The notes beneath the pieces were generated by a model that had not been told where the DNA came from, ran no database searches, and saw only the letters and a list, made by a program, of their open reading frames with translations. Shown here in pieces: positions 16,325-25,127 of a DNA stretch of 27,651 nucleotides. Position 1 is the first letter of the stretch; each line of letters begins with the position of its first letter. Source of the DNA: Pedosphaera sp. (GTDB lineage: Bacteria; Verrucomicrobiota; Verrucomicrobiia; Limisphaerales; UBA9464); assembly GCA_009695405.1 (NCBI GenBank), contig SIAZ01000009.1, positions 1-27,651 on the forward strand, written 5' to 3'. Made by a program: the position numbers and the translations under genes.

Positions 16325-18334
16325 GTGCTTTGTAGGTCTTTTTTGCCAATTTCATTAGTTTTTTCGAGGGCTATTCTTGGGGATTTACCACAATCGGCCC
16401 CACCTGTTTTCTTGGCGGAACGAAGGGTCACAGGTGCCGATCTTCCGGCAAAATCTAACCCTGTTTCGTCTTGGCTTGACTACGACATGGGGGATCCAAG
16501 CCCAGAGGAGCAGGCTTATTTAGAACGAGTTAATCGGGCGCGAATGTGGCCAACTGAGGAGGGCGTTATTCTGGCTAATAGCTCAGACCCAGATTTGTTG
16601 AAAGTTTACCAATTTTTCGAAGTCGATCTCCAGCGGGCTGTCAATGAAATTGGAGAATATCCCGCCGTGGCCCCACTTGTGTTCGAACCGAGACTTATTA
16701 CCGCTGCTCGACGGCACACTGAGTACATGTTGGAGAATGCTGTCCAAGAGCATGATGAGCATTCGCCGGAGACTGGACTTGTTCTCAATACCTCAGCCTC
16801 TCGGTTGACGGCAGTGGGTTATCCCTGGACAACACTCGGGGAAAGCATTTTTTCTTATGCGACTTCGCCTGATCACGGTCATGCTGGCTTCGAAATTGAT
16901 TGGGGACTGGGTGATGGCGGGGTACAGAGGCCGCCTGGTCACCGAAACAGCAATCACACGTCCGCCTTTCGAGAAATCGGGATTGGGGTAACCAACGCCA
17001 GCAACACTCGGGTTCAAGATGGGATCAGTCGAATAGTAGGGCCGCAGTTAGTGAGCATGAGTTTTGCGGATCGAACTCTGCCGATGGCCCGCATTACTGG
17101 GGTTGTCTACTATGACCTCAACACCAACGGGGTCTACGATGCAGGGGAAGGTGTTTCTGGGGTCCATATTGAAGCACCCGAGGGCCAATCCTCAGCCATG
17201 ACTCGCCGTTCTGGGGGGTATGCCATCCGAGCAGCAGTTGCTCCCAACACAGTCAGATTTCGTTCCGGTGCCCGAGACTTGGCGACAAATACCATCGTGG
17301 GAATATCCGAATCAACGGTGAAACTGGACCTTAAGCTCCCCTCAGTTGTGAGCCGAGTTCAGGGGCCTAGTAACGCTTCGATACGGTCGGGGACCTTGTA
17401 CTTTTCAAATCAAATGCCTGGGGCAGAAAGGTATCATTGGTCGTCGGTTCGCTTGGAGGGAACGCGAGGAATCGAGGGAGCCAAAATAGGGGCAGACGCT
17501 TTTGACGTCGAGGTGAGTTCCGGTTGGAATCCCATTCGCAAAGGAAGTGCTGCGGTGGGTTTAAATTCGTTTCACCTTGTTCACGGCACACCAAGCGATC
17601 AGGTGTTAACCTACAGAACCCAGATTCGCCCGAGCACCGCAGGTTTTCTGCGGTTTCGCTCTCGATTAGGATTTTCCACCAGTACGCAGGTTGCTTCGGT
17701 GGAGGTATCGGAGGGTGTCAGCGATGAATGGCAACCGGTTTTCACTCAACGCGGATGGGGTGTTGGTGGAACCTCGCAGACATCATACGTGTCGGCCGAA
17801 GTCTCCTTGGCCCGTTACGCCGGACGGGATATTCAAATCCGATTTCGTTATCGGGTTGAATCGGGATCTTTTTTCAATCAGGAAACAGCGTCCTTTGGTT
17901 GGCACTTTGATGAAATTCAGTTTTCTTCCACTTTATTTCTAATGAATGATCTCGCTGGGGATACCGGAGCAGATGGGGTCTTTATCTTTCAACCGACTCG
18001 CTTAGGCCCTTATGAGTTGCGCGCTCAGCCGATATTTAATGGTCGTGCTTTAGAGTTGTCGCCGCCTTTGGCAGTGACAGCAGTGGAGAGCAGTCCGTTG
18101 GGAAGTGTGGTGGTGATCGGAGCGTTGCAACAACTTTCGGAGGGGCGACACCGAGTGGGTTTTGATCTTCGCAGCGGTGTGGGCGGCGTATGGAAACTGG
18201 AATCGGCGGCGAGCCCATCGGGTCCTTGGGCTGAGGTTTTCGGAGCGACTTTGGCCTTGGAAAGTGCGAATCGATGGACTTTCACTTTCCCTTCACCCGC
18301 GAACTCCGTCTTCTACCGAATTCGGGTGAATTAA
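16325..18334 (+). CDS. secreted CAP/SCP-domain protein with accessory beta domains
   Basis: 669 residues from a GTG start, 45 bases after the dihydroorotase stop. A short hydrophobic leader (LPISLVFSRAILG) may be a signal peptide. A CAP (cysteine-rich secretory/PR-1-like) domain covers about 55-250: YLERVNRARMWP, LITAARRHTEYM, EHDEHSPE, WTTLGESIF, and GHRNSN.TSAFREIGIG. The His and Glu positions expected in the CAP cavity are therefore present. A SdrD/Cna-B-like segment follows at about 257-338 (GVVYYDLNTNGVYDAGEGVSG), then a jelly-roll-like region at about 359-545 with YAGRDIQIRFRYRVESG. The C-terminal module (WKLESAASPSGPW) ends FYRIRVN. Bacterial CAP proteins are secreted, but their function is mostly unknown, so no reaction is claimed. 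Confidence 0.82.
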   Translation: MLCRSFLPISLVFSRAILGDLPQSAPPVFLAERRVTGADLPAKSNPVSSWLDYDMGDPSPEEQAYLERVNRARMWPTEEGVILANSSDPDLLKVYQFFEVDLQRAVNEIGEYPAVAPLVFEPRLITAARRHTEYMLENAVQEHDEHSPETGLVLNTSASRLTAVGYPWTTLGESIFSYATSPDHGHAGFEIDWGLGDGGVQRPPGHRNSNHTSAFREIGIGVTNASNTRVQDGISRIVGPQLVSMSFADRTLPMARITGVVYYDLNTNGVYDAGEGVSGVHIEAPEGQSSAMTRRSGGYAIRAAVAPNTVRFRSGARDLATNTIVGISESTVKLDLKLPSVVSRVQGPSNASIRSGTLYFSNQMPGAERYHWSSVRLEGTRGIEGAKIGADAFDVEVSSGWNPIRKGSAAVGLNSFHLVHGTPSDQVLTYRTQIRPSTAGFLRFRSRLGFSTSTQVASVEVSEGVSDEWQPVFTQRGWGVGGTSQTSYVSAEVSLARYAGRDIQIRFRYRVESGSFFNQETASFGWHFDEIQFSSTLFLMNDLAGDTGADGVFIFQPTRLGPYELRAQPIFNGRALELSPPLAVTAVESSPLGSVVVIGALQQLSEGRHRVGFDLRSGVGGVWKLESAASPSGPWAEVFGATLALESANRWTFTFPSPANSVFYRIRVN

Positions 18335-18353
18335 CCGAATTAAAGCGTTTTTT
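18319..18353 (+). terminator. possible terminator overlapping the CAP gene stop codon
   Basis: AATTCGG (18319-18325) and CCGAATT (18335-18341) form a 7-bp stem. It spans the stop codon and is followed after six bases by TTTTTT (18348-18353). The T run is slightly far from the stem, so this is a moderate call. Confidence 0.4.
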
Positions 18354-18495
18354 ATTCTGCTCAATCCGCTTACTCATGTTGATAGTTTAGCTAATATTAA
18401 AAGGGAACGTTTGACGCAGGTTTAGTTAGAGCATTATCTGTAGTGACACGCGAGGGCCCAAAGCATTGAGCTTTGATGAATTGCGTTTGAAAAAG

Positions 18496-19254
18496 ATGAA
18501 TTTGCTGTTGCGTCTCTGGCGATCGTCCCTCGGGAAGAAGTATGTGATGGCCTTTACTGGCATTGCGCTTTTTGGTTTTGTGATTGGGCACTTGGTCGGC
18601 AATCTTCAGGTTTTTGGCAATCCTGATCTGATAAATACCTATGCTCATTTTTTAAAATCCAAGCCCGGATTGATTTGGGGCGCTCGGATTGGGTTGTTAC
18701 TTATGGTTAGCTTACACTTCGCTGCGGCGGTGACTCTCACCTTGGCAAACCGTGCTGCCCGACCGATTCCTTATGCTGGAGGTTCCGCACCCGGTTCCAC
18801 TTGGAAATCCCGACATGCGATGGTCTCCGGATTAGTGATCTTGGCCTTCGTAGTTTATCACCTGCTGCATTACACCGCTTTGGTTGGTGGCATTAATGGA
18901 ACCGGCAAAGACTTTTCCTTACTAAAAACGACTTTGCCCGGATCTAACGACGTTGTCCCCGATGTTTATGCAATGATGATTCTTGGTTTCAAGGTGTGGT
19001 GGGTAACTGCCTTTTATTTAATTGCCCAAGCCTTGCTGTTTCTCCACCTCGGGCATGGCCTCGCTTCGATGTTTCAATCACTCGGCTTGCGGAACCACAC
19101 TTGGTGGCCTCGGATCAGCGCCTTCGCTCGAGCCACAAGTCTGGTGATTTTTCTGGGGTACGCTTCTATTCCGATTGCGGTCCTCGTTGGGGGAATGGGA
19201 TCGGAGTACGCTCAAAGGGCACTAGCCCAAACGTCCGTTAACGAGGCCAAATAA
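18496..19254 (+). CDS. sdhC: succinate dehydrogenase cytochrome b558 subunit
   Basis: 252 residues from the ATG at 18496 (MNLLLRLWRSSLGKKYVMAF). A TTG at 18466 would add ten residues, but the ATG gives the usual family N-terminus. It is the membrane anchor of Complex II of the b558 family, with five membrane segments. Candidate haem-ligand histidines are in FVIGHLVGNL, VSLHFAAAV, VVYHLLHYTALVGG and LFLHLGHGLASMFQSLG. It passes electrons from SdhB to quinone. It heads the sdhCAB operon and ends one base before the sdhA ATG, so the two are translationally linked. This single anchor with no SdhD is normal for the type. Confidence 0.93.
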   Translation: MNLLLRLWRSSLGKKYVMAFTGIALFGFVIGHLVGNLQVFGNPDLINTYAHFLKSKPGLIWGARIGLLLMVSLHFAAAVTLTLANRAARPIPYAGGSAPGSTWKSRHAMVSGLVILAFVVYHLLHYTALVGGINGTGKDFSLLKTTLPGSNDVVPDVYAMMILGFKVWWVTAFYLIAQALLFLHLGHGLASMFQSLGLRNHTWWPRISAFARATSLVIFLGYASIPIAVLVGGMGSEYAQRALAQTSVNEAK

Positions 19255-19255
19255 T

Positions 19256-21217
19256 ATGGCGACACTGAATTCTAACATCCCTTCGGGTCCCCTCTCGCAG
19301 AAGTGGGAAAACCACAAGTTTAGTTCGAAACTGATCAATCCAGCCAATAAACGAAAATATAAGATCATCGTTGTCGGAGCGGGATTAGCCGGTTCGAGCA
19401 CTTCGGCGACTCTGGCTGAGTTGGGCTATGAGGTGCACAATTTTGTGTTTCATGACTCTCCACGCAGGGCCCATTCAGTCGCTGCCCAAGGAGGGATTAA
19501 TGCGGCCAAGAATTACCAGAACGACGGCGACTCAGTGCATCGGTTATTTTATGATACGATCAAGGGGGGTGATTACCGCGCTCGTGAAGCTAATGTTCAT
19601 CGTCTGGCGGAGGTTTCAGTTAACATTATTGATCAATGTGCGGCCCAAGGAGTGCCTTTTGCTCGTGAATATGGCGGTTTACTCGATAATAGATCCTTCG
19701 GTGGTGCTCAGGTTTCTCGAACCTTCTACGCCCGTGGTCAAACAGGCCAACAACTACTTCTCGGTGCCTATTCGGCTTTAAACAAAATGATCGGTGCAGG
19801 TGGGGTGATTTCTCACACGCATTCGGAAATGCTGGATCTGGTGGTGGTGAATGGGCACGCAAAGGGAATCATTGTACGGGACCTGCAGACCGGTGGTATC
19901 CATCGTCACAGTGCCGATGCTATTGTGCTCGCTACCGGCGGCTATGGAAACGTCTTCAATCTATCCACCTATGCGCGTGGTTCCAATGTCACGGCCAGTT
20001 GGCGTGCTTACAAGAGGGGAGCCACCTTCAGTAACCCCTGTTACACTCAGATTCATCCGACTTGCATCCCTGTCTCTGGCGAGTATCAGTCTAAGTTGAC
20101 TCTGATGTCGGAATCTCTCCGAAACGATGGAAGAATCTGGGTTCCAAAACGGAAAGAAGATGCTAAGAAAGCACCCGCAGATATTGCCGAAAGCGACCGC
20201 GATTACTATTTGGAGAGAATGTATTCGGCCTTCGGCAATTTGGCCCCGCGCGATGTGGCGAGCCGAGCTGCCAAGACGGTTTGTGACGAAGGACGTGGCA
20301 TAGGTAGCACAGGTCTCGGGGTCTATCTAGACTTTGCAGAATCTATTCGGCGTCTCGGTGAAGATAAAGTCCGTGAGCGATATGGTAATCTCTTCTCCAT
20401 GTACCACGAGATTACGAATGAGAATGCTTACACAAGTCCGATGCGGATTTATCCGGCAGTCCACTACACGATGGGCGGACTCTGGGTTGACTATAACTTG
20501 ATGAGCAATCTTCCGGGACTCTTCGTGCTAGGTGAAGCAAATTTCTCCGATCATGGCGCCAATCGCTTAGGCGCGAGTGCCTTAATGCAAGGGTTGTCCG
20601 ACGGCTATTTCGTGTTGCCAAACACCATTGCGACCTATCTATCCACAGTGAAAACAGGGGGGCGACCCGGCACCGAGATTGGGGAATTCAAGGAAGCAGA
20701 GGAGAATGTTCAAGGATTTATTCGCAGGGCTACCTCCGGTAAAGGCAGTCGGACACCGGATAGTTTTCACAAGCAGTTAGGTAAACTCATGTGGGAGCAC
20801 TGTGGTATGGCCCGTAACAAAGCGGGGCTCGAAAAGGGTATTAGTTTAATTAGTGATTTGCGCGAGGAATACCGAACTAATCTCCGCGTCTTGGGCGACG
20901 CTGAGAATTGGAATCAACAACTCGAGAAGGCTGCTCGAGTGGGCGATTTTATCGAATTGGGTGAACTAATGTGTCGCGATGCGCTCATGCGTGAAGAGAG
21001 TTGTGGTGGGCATTTTCGTGAAGAGTACCAGTACACCGCCGCTGATTCGGAAGTGCAGCAGGGGATTGTCAATGTCGGCGATGTGAAGCGTCGCGACGAC
21101 CAATTTGCTTTTGTGGCAGCTTGGGAGTTCCCAGAATCTGCGGACAAAGCTCCCATCTTGAATAAGGAACCTCTCGTTTATGAAGAAGTTAAAATGGGAA
21201 CGCGCAGCTATAAATGA
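19256..21217 (+). CDS. sdhA: succinate dehydrogenase flavoprotein subunit
   Basis: 653 residues. It oxidises succinate to fumarate with covalent FAD. The Rossmann motif is IIVVGAGLAGSSTSATLAELG, and the flavin-linking His73 is in RRAHSVAAQGGINAAK. The active-site region includes TGGYGNVF, PTCIPVSGEYQSKL and the catalytic Arg region LAPRDVASRA. The capping/FAD part has VHYTMGGLWVDYN and GEANFSDHGANRLGASALMQG. The sequence style (long N-terminal extension, ASALMQG) is that of the sdhCAB group found in Bacteroidota, Chlamydiota and Verrucomicrobiota. It starts two bases after the sdhC stop. Confidence 0.96.
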   Translation: MATLNSNIPSGPLSQKWENHKFSSKLINPANKRKYKIIVVGAGLAGSSTSATLAELGYEVHNFVFHDSPRRAHSVAAQGGINAAKNYQNDGDSVHRLFYDTIKGGDYRAREANVHRLAEVSVNIIDQCAAQGVPFAREYGGLLDNRSFGGAQVSRTFYARGQTGQQLLLGAYSALNKMIGAGGVISHTHSEMLDLVVVNGHAKGIIVRDLQTGGIHRHSADAIVLATGGYGNVFNLSTYARGSNVTASWRAYKRGATFSNPCYTQIHPTCIPVSGEYQSKLTLMSESLRNDGRIWVPKRKEDAKKAPADIAESDRDYYLERMYSAFGNLAPRDVASRAAKTVCDEGRGIGSTGLGVYLDFAESIRRLGEDKVRERYGNLFSMYHEITNENAYTSPMRIYPAVHYTMGGLWVDYNLMSNLPGLFVLGEANFSDHGANRLGASALMQGLSDGYFVLPNTIATYLSTVKTGGRPGTEIGEFKEAEENVQGFIRRATSGKGSRTPDSFHKQLGKLMWEHCGMARNKAGLEKGISLISDLREEYRTNLRVLGDAENWNQQLEKAARVGDFIELGELMCRDALMREESCGGHFREEYQYTAADSEVQQGIVNVGDVKRRDDQFAFVAAWEFPESADKAPILNKEPLVYEEVKMGTRSYK

Positions 21218-21353
21218 TGTTGGTGTGGGCGTTCACAGATCAATATGAGGCGTTGACCTCACCGTTGAGAGGTGGAACGCACGAGAAGACGAAGCACAAT
21301 TTTCAGACGGGCACTTAGGTCTCCGTCTACAGATCAGATTTGAAAATTCTCTC

Positions 21354-22130
21354 ATGAAAGTGACCCTCAAAGTCTGGCGGCAGAAGAACGCGAAAGCCGC
21401 CGGTGAATTCAAAACCTATACCTCACCTGAGCTGAATCCGAACATGTCCTTTCTGGAGATGCTCGATGTGCTCAATGAAGAGCTTTCCAACCGTGGAGAG
21501 GAACCTGTTGCCTTTGATCATGACTGTCGTGAGGGCATCTGTGGTACCTGTGCGTTGGTGATTAACGGTACGCCGCACGGTCCGCATAAGGGAGTGACCA
21601 CCTGTCAGACCTATATGCGGAGCTTCAAGGACGGCGACCAATTGATTATTGAGCCGTGGCGGGCGGGTCCATTTCCTATTATTAAAGATCTTGTTTGCGA
21701 CCGAAAATCCTTTGATCGCATACAGCAAGCGGGTGGGTTCATTACCGTCCGAACGGGTTCAGCCCCTGATGCTAACAGCATTCCAGTGCCCAAAGGAAAC
21801 TCTGATTTGGCGATGGATGCTGCCCAATGCATTGGTTGCGGTGCCTGTGTTGCCGCCTGCAAAAATGCGAGTGCAATGCTCTTTGTCGCTGCAAAGGTAT
21901 CCCATCTCGGACTCATGCCCCAAGGGCAACCAGAACGGTATCGTCGGGTAAAAGCCATGGTAGAGAAGATGGACACCGAGGGATTTGGGGCCTGCACAGT
22001 AACCGGAAGCTGTGAAGCGGTTTGTCCCAAGGAAATTAGCCTCGATTTCATTGCGCGATTGAATCGAGACTATGCGGTTTCTCTGTTAAAAGGAGAACCC
22101 AAGAGACTCAAGGGTGGCGGAGCAGGTTAA
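21354..22130 (+). CDS. sdhB: succinate dehydrogenase iron-sulfur subunit
   Basis: 258 residues with the three Fe-S clusters that carry electrons from SdhA to SdhC. The [2Fe-2S] ligands are Cys58, Cys63 and Cys66 (HDCREGICGTCAL) and Cys84 (TTCQTYM). The [4Fe-4S] ligands are in CIGCGACVAAC (Cys159/162/165), with a distal cysteine. The [3Fe-4S] cluster uses Cys169, Cys214/220 (GACTVTGSC) and the final CP pair (AVCPKEISLDF). The 136-base gap after sdhA is unusually wide for this operon and contains an imperfect hairpin around GCGTTGA...AACGC. The following TPR gene overlaps its end. Confidence 0.95.
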   Translation: MKVTLKVWRQKNAKAAGEFKTYTSPELNPNMSFLEMLDVLNEELSNRGEEPVAFDHDCREGICGTCALVINGTPHGPHKGVTTCQTYMRSFKDGDQLIIEPWRAGPFPIIKDLVCDRKSFDRIQQAGGFITVRTGSAPDANSIPVPKGNSDLAMDAAQCIGCGACVAACKNASAMLFVAAKVSHLGLMPQGQPERYRRVKAMVEKMDTEGFGACTVTGSCEAVCPKEISLDFIARLNRDYAVSLLKGEPKRLKGGGAG

Positions 22131-22524
22131 TGCTTCAGGTCTTTTTGCTGGTTCGATTCCTGAGAGTTGTACCCAGAGCACAGTACATGATTTACTTTCA
22201 GCCGTGAACGATCCCTTCTTCCGTCAGCGGGACTTGGTCTTAAAACATCCCCTCAATGAGCTTGCTCGCTTCTCCCTAGGTCGAGCACTTTACGAGGCTG
22301 GCGACTTAGTTGGAGCCCGTGAAAACTTAGATGTGGCACTTTCTATTAAGCCTGATTGGATGGTCGTTCAGATTCTTTTGGGAAAGTGCTCTTTGGCGGA
22401 AGGTCATTTAATCGAGGCGAAACAGGCCTTCGAGCGTGCCCTGAAACTAGCCGTGGAGCAAAACCATCAAGGCCCCAAAGAAGAACTCGAAGATCAACTT
22501 TCGCAGTTGAAGATTGAAAATTAA
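22114..22524 (+). CDS. small TPR protein overlapping sdhB
   Basis: 136 residues from a GTG at 22114, inside the last 17 bases of sdhB in another frame, so it is probably co-translated with it. About two tetratricopeptide repeats lie at 45-115 (NELARFSLGRALYEAGDLVGAREN and MVVQILLGKCSLAEGHLIEAKQAFERALKLA), with a charged C-terminal tail. No signal peptide, so cytoplasmic. TPR proteins bind partners. Its coupling to sdhB makes a role in Complex II assembly possible, but that is inference from position only. Confidence 0.75.
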   Translation: MAEQVNASGLFAGSIPESCTQSTVHDLLSAVNDPFFRQRDLVLKHPLNELARFSLGRALYEAGDLVGARENLDVALSIKPDWMVVQILLGKCSLAEGHLIEAKQAFERALKLAVEQNHQGPKEELEDQLSQLKIEN

Positions 22525-22553
22525 GAGGTGACCCTTGTCATCTCACCTATCTT

Positions 22554-23414
22554 ATGAGCCCGTCTTCTTCTAAGTCCCCTCGTCAAGGGTTCACCTTGAT
22601 CGAACTGCTCGTGGTGATTGCTATTATAGCGATTCTTGCAGGGATGCTTTTACCCGCTTTGGCTCGAGCCAAACAAAAGGCATCATCGATATCCTGCATT
22701 AACAACGAGAAACAACTGATGACGGCTTCATTGGTATACTCGGTAGATTTCCGTGATTATTGGCCGCCGAATGGGCAGGGAGATCCGACAGTCAACTTGG
22801 CCAATCCTCCCGCCACTTATGTCGCTAAATATTGGGTCGAAGGTCGGGACGGCTCAAATTTTTCTGATACAACCGCCGACAGTTTGATCAATCCGCGAGT
22901 CTCGTTGCTGGCCTCGTTTCTTCCCGCCAAAGGGTGCTTCAAATGTCCGGGTGATAAGTTTTCTGAGAGAGTTAATGGGGTAAGACAAACGAACCCGCGC
23001 AGTTACGGGCAAAATCCATGGATTGGGTGGACTGATCCCGTCCCTTATGCCTCCGGTGATCTAGGCAACAACACCCTTTATACGGTCTACAAGCGGACTG
23101 GAGATGTCACCGCACCGACCGACACCTTTGTTCATGGGGAGATTCATCCTAGGGGTATTTGTCGCCCCTTCTTCGGAGTTCTGATGAGCACCACTGCAAC
23201 TGGGGCCTATCATGTTCCGGCGAATTATCACGGCCGTTCCTCCAACTTTAATTTTGCGGACGGTCATGCCGAATCACATCGCTGGGTGAGTGCGACCTTC
23301 AATAATCCAACGTCGACGGTTGACCATCATTCGGTTCATGCAGAAGGGTTTCCAGGAACGGGAAGTCGCCCAGATCTTCAATGGCTAAGGGAACATACCG
23401 CTTTCCGTCGATAA
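22554..23414 (+). CDS. prepilin-like protein with H-X9-DG C-terminal motif
   Basis: 286 residues. The type IV prepilin/type II pseudopilin leader is 12 residues (MSPSSSKSPRQG), cleaved before Phe13. The mature N-terminus is FTLIELLVVIAIIAILAG with Glu5, followed by MLLPALARAKQKA. The C-terminal region carries H-X9-DG (His in NYHGRSSN, then ADGHAESHRW), a family marker found in many copies in Planctomycetota and Verrucomicrobiota genomes. Two cysteines (GCFKCPGD) may form a disulfide. No secretion or pilus assembly genes are nearby, so this is a stand-alone pseudopilin-like protein of unknown role. A 6-bp inverted repeat lies just before its ATG. Confidence 0.9.
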   Translation: MSPSSSKSPRQGFTLIELLVVIAIIAILAGMLLPALARAKQKASSISCINNEKQLMTASLVYSVDFRDYWPPNGQGDPTVNLANPPATYVAKYWVEGRDGSNFSDTTADSLINPRVSLLASFLPAKGCFKCPGDKFSERVNGVRQTNPRSYGQNPWIGWTDPVPYASGDLGNNTLYTVYKRTGDVTAPTDTFVHGEIHPRGICRPFFGVLMSTTATGAYHVPANYHGRSSNFNFADGHAESHRWVSATFNNPTSTVDHHSVHAEGFPGTGSRPDLQWLREHTAFRR

Positions 23415-23475
23415 GCTAATTAGGATGAACCCTGTTTTGTCTTGGCGAGTGGCTCAATGGAGCCTCGGTGATGGA

Positions 23476-23540
23476 CGCCCTCTTGCTGATCTAGTCTGAT
23501 TTTAGGTTTACTTTGTGATGCGATTTCGCCCTCTTGCTGA
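23476..23540 (+). repeat. 14-bp direct repeat flanking the thiE start
   Basis: CGCCCTCTTGCTGA occurs at 23476-23489 and again at 23527-23540, the second inside the first codons of thiE. Both copies follow GTGATG within a few bases. It looks like a small local duplication of the gene start. Confidence 0.7.
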
Positions 23541-24162
23541 GTGTCGGCTCTATACTTTTGTCGACACAGCTTACCTTAGAGGCCGTGACCCAATTGATAT
23601 TGCACGGCAGTTGTGTGACGGCGGTTCGGATTTAATCCAACTTAGGGCCAAGGGAAGTACTCTAGAAGAGGTTCGACAGTTAGCCTTGCTGTTATTGCCA
23701 GTTGTGTCGGCAGCAAAGGTACGGTTGGTGATCAATGATCACCCTGAAATCGCCACTGAGATTGGAGCCCCCTGTTTACACTTAGGCCAAGAAGATTTTT
23801 TTGATGCTGGACATCAACATGTAGAGGAATTACCTCAAAAAAAACAAGGCATTGAAATCGGACTTTCGACGCATACGCCAGATCAGTGTGCACGAGCTAT
23901 CAATGCGGGAGCAGATTATGTGGCGATTGGCCCTGTCTTTGCGACGGGCACCAAACCGCTGGCTATGCCTGTTACCTTGGAGTATGTCCGATGGGCCGCG
24001 GGTTCAGTGCGTCTACCCTGGTTTGCGATTGGTGGGATTAGTCTAGAAACAGTAGAATCCGTCGTCCAAGCCGGAGCACGACGGATTTGTGTGGTCAGCG
24101 CCATTTTAAATAGCCGGAATATTATCGAAGCCTGTCGCGAATTTCGTCGCCGAATCGACTGA
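23518..24162 (+). CDS. thiE: thiamine-phosphate synthase
   Basis: 214 residues from ATG 23518; a GTG at 23515 directly before it is the alternative. ThiE joins the pyrimidine and thiazole phosphates to form thiamine phosphate. TIM-barrel signatures are present in order: LIQLRAKG (pyrophosphate-binding Arg/Lys), LVINDHPEIA, CLHLGQEDF, GLSTHTPDQ, YVAIGPVFATGTK, WFAIGGISLE and ICVVSAIL. Length is normal for the family. No thiamine riboswitch (no CTGAGA...ACC(T)GA..TGGATAATGCC-like pattern) is visible in the 100 bases upstream. It is convergent with the flagellar cluster, with 21 bases between the stop codons. Confidence 0.92.
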   Translation: MRFRPLAECRLYTFVDTAYLRGRDPIDIARQLCDGGSDLIQLRAKGSTLEEVRQLALLLLPVVSAAKVRLVINDHPEIATEIGAPCLHLGQEDFFDAGHQHVEELPQKKQGIEIGLSTHTPDQCARAINAGADYVAIGPVFATGTKPLAMPVTLEYVRWAAGSVRLPWFAIGGISLETVESVVQAGARRICVVSAILNSRNIIEACREFRRRID

Positions 24163-24183
24163 TTCGACTTTCAGAAATAGTCT

Positions 24184-24573
24184 TTAGGTATAAGTACTCC
24201 ACGCCGTAGCTGAGACTGGAGCGTACGAGCGAATTTGGCGAAGTGAACGCTGACTTCGCTCTAGTTCAGCCTCCTCGGCGAGGGCTAGTTTCTTGACCGA
24301 GTGTAGGATTTCACCGTTTTTATTTTCTAATTCAATCAAACCGGCTACTTCACGTCGCAAGTCGAGCTCTAACGCTTCCCAACTCTCACCGGATTCCAAG
24401 GTTTCAGATTTAGCGGCCGTCGTTGTTTCAACGATCTTTGGTTGAAGTGCGCGTTTAGCGGATTGGCAAGAGTGCATGAGGGGCCAATCTGATTGGCGGA
24501 TGGCATTCCCTTCTTCAACGCTCCACTGCTTCCAGTCGGCGTAGATTGCAAACAAGTGTTGTCGAAAGCTCAT
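24184..24573 (-). CDS. FlgN/FliT-like flagellar export chaperone (putative)
   Basis: 129 residues, nearly all helical and rich in Glu, Leu and Ala (LELDLRREVAGLIELENKNGEILHSV..LALAEEAELERSQ). The pattern near the end, L..EN..I...V..., is that of FlgN/FliT-type chaperones, which keep hook-associated proteins unfolded and deliver them to the export gate. It directly follows fliS in the same direction, exactly where fliT sits in many bacteria. Sequence similarity in this family is weak, so the call rests on size, helical character and position. Confidence 0.6.
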   Translation of the reverse strand: MSFRQHLFAIYADWKQWSVEEGNAIRQSDWPLMHSCQSAKRALQPKIVETTTAAKSETLESGESWEALELDLRREVAGLIELENKNGEILHSVKKLALAEEAELERSQRSLRQIRSYAPVSATAWSTYT

Positions 24574-24636
24574 TAATACAGACTAAGAATTGAGTCGGGT
24601 TTAGATCAAGCCTGTTGCTCTAGTCGAAATTCTGGA

Positions 24637-25068
24637 TCAGGCCGTAGCCGTCTCTAATTCCGCGACTGAATTATTTGAAGATCCTTTGGAAACCATTTCA
24701 AACCAAGCATCTCGGAGGCCAGTAATCAGTCGGATGATCGTTTGAATGCCCTCGGATTCTTTCTGCATATTACTTCGAGTCAGTTCGGAATCAAAGTAGA
24801 GGTAGAGCCGATCCATGGTCGCCGAAAATTCTCCACCAATTTCCATGTTCAATGAATAATCCAGCTCTCGGATAATTTCTTGAGCTCGAATGATATTGTT
24901 GTTGATAGCAGAGTTGAGTTCAGAGGGATCCTCTAATTCAAAACCTTGAAGAGAACGCTCCAAGAACCGGATAGCTCCATCATATAACATCAACACAAGT
25001 TGTCCCGGTGATGCAGTCTGAGTGCCAGCTTTTCTATAACTTTGCCAAGGATTTAAGGGAGGAGGCAT
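24637..25068 (-). CDS. fliS: flagellin export chaperone FliS
   Basis: 143 residues. FliS wraps the C-terminus of flagellin in the cytoplasm and prevents early polymerisation. Family features are clear: NPWQSYRKAGTQTASPGQLVLMLYDGAIRFLER at the start, NNNIIRAQEIIRELDYSLNME in the middle, then LYLYFDSELTRSNMQKE. Length fits the family (about 130). It lies 59 bases after flgM and 63 bases before the FlgN/FliT-like gene, all on the minus strand, consistent with one late flagellar transcript from the sigma-28 promoter at 25454-25480. Confidence 0.93.
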   Translation of the reverse strand: MPPPLNPWQSYRKAGTQTASPGQLVLMLYDGAIRFLERSLQGFELEDPSELNSAINNNIIRAQEIIRELDYSLNMEIGGEFSATMDRLYLYFDSELTRSNMQKESEGIQTIIRLITGLRDAWFEMVSKGSSNNSVAELETATA

Positions 25069-25127
25069 TGTGTTTAAAAATCAAATTTTAGGGGGATCTT
25101 AAGAAGAGCGACGGTGAACGGTTTAAT

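Noticed and set aside
21218..21353. Hairpin around GCGTTGA...AACGC between sdhA and sdhB as a terminator
   Set aside because: Imperfect stem and no T tract; at most a processing or attenuation structure.
23415..23514. Thiamine riboswitch before thiE
   Set aside because: None of the conserved THI-box strings is present in the gap.
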